From assembly GCA_012522165.1 (NCBI GenBank), contig JAAYKZ010000492.1:1-5935 (forward strand): DNA of 5,935 bases, read 5' to 3'. This DNA is from Clostridiales bacterium (GTDB taxonomy: Bacteria > Bacillota > Clostridia > Caldicoprobacterales > UBA3941). A program made the position numbers and the translations under genes. Positions 5,691 to 5,935 of this stretch are shown here, piece by piece. The stretch's first letter is position 1. Each line of letters starts with the position of its first letter. The notes under the pieces are model-generated. The model was not told where the DNA came from. It did no database searches and saw only the letters and a program-made list of their open reading frames with translations.

Positions 5691-5935
5691 GTGGACAAAC
5701 TGTTAGAAGGTCTGCAAAGCTTTACATGGCAGCAAGGAGTAATGATTTTGGTAGGGTTGGTCCTAATTTATCTAGCAATTAAGAAAGAATATGAACCAAT
5801 GCTTCTACTGCCAATAGGATTTGTAGCAATATAAACCAATATACCTCTATCATCAGCCGTAGGTGAAAATGGCTTTCTTACTATTCTCTACAATGCGGGT
5901 ATAAGGACTGAATTATTTCCTATTCTTATATTCAT
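5691..5935 (+). pseudogene. oadB: Na+-pumping decarboxylase beta subunit (OadB/GcdB/MmdB family), 5' part with in-frame stop
   Basis: The reading frame gives MDKLLEGLQSFTWQQG, the hydrophobic helix VMILVGLVLIYLAI, KKEYEPMLLLPIGF, then after a TAA the sequence TNIPLSS, GFLTILYNAGI and RTELFPILIF, running off the window edge. This is the characteristic N-terminus of the beta subunit of biotin-dependent Na+-translocating decarboxylases, the polytopic membrane subunit that couples carboxybiotin decarboxylation to Na+ export. The frame continues perfectly across TAA (5832-5834, codon 48), so a single substitution (TTA Leu to TAA would suffice) is the simplest explanation. Start: GGGGG at 5679-5683 is 7 nt before GTG 5691 but only 1 nt before the in-frame ATG at 5685, so GTG is preferred. 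Expression is expected to depend on the upstream riboswitch. The other pump subunits are not in the window. Function requires that the stop be an error or be suppressed. Confidence 0.85.

Noticed and set aside
1..5935. CRISPR array, tRNA/rRNA genes, insertion sequence ends, toxin-antitoxin pair
   Set aside because: No regularly spaced repeats, cloverleaf-like sequence, transposase frame or terminal inverted repeats were seen; the DUF2442-like fragment alone does not support a toxin-antitoxin call.

Overview
The window looks like chromosomal DNA of a low-GC, Gram-positive anaerobe, probably a member of the Clostridia. The support is AT-rich coding sequence, strong GGAGG-type ribosome binding sites, sigma-A type promoters, U-tailed intrinsic terminators, a Firmicutes-style solute-binding protein with a DUF3502-like C-terminus, and a sodium-pump decarboxylase beta subunit. 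I cannot name the species from the sequence.

Layout. Positions 1-117 are richer in GC (55 of 120 bases) and read on the minus strand as a fragment resembling a DUF2442 protein. At about 118-135 this joins the C-terminal half of a YyaL/DUF255 family protein on the plus strand. That gene lacks its N-terminal thioredoxin-like domain and is also broken by one extra A in a run of eight (937-944). An intrinsic terminator (1285-1316) closes it. After about 300 bp with no convincing gene comes a complete RidA/YjgF-family protein (1627-2100). A well-formed promoter region with an embedded palindrome (2123-2158) then drives a two-gene unit: an ABC exporter half-transporter (2221-3993, TTG start) and, 18 nt later, a membrane-anchored extracellular solute-binding protein (4012-5457).

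The most interesting part is the 3' end. A near-consensus promoter overlaps the solute-binding protein's stop codon. It leads into a leader RNA that I recognise as a yybP-ykoY (manganese) riboswitch. The 3' strand of the riboswitch P1 helix is also the 5' arm of a 17-bp intrinsic terminator, so the arrangement reads as a ligand-ON transcriptional switch. The controlled gene is an oadB/gcdB-type Na+-pumping decarboxylase beta subunit. This is not one of the usual manganese-efflux targets of this riboswitch, and here it carries an in-frame TAA at codon 48.

Overall: two intact single-gene or operon units (ridA; ABC exporter plus binding protein) lie between two damaged genes. The lesions could be real gene decay or assembly/base-call errors. 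Read-level data would decide.
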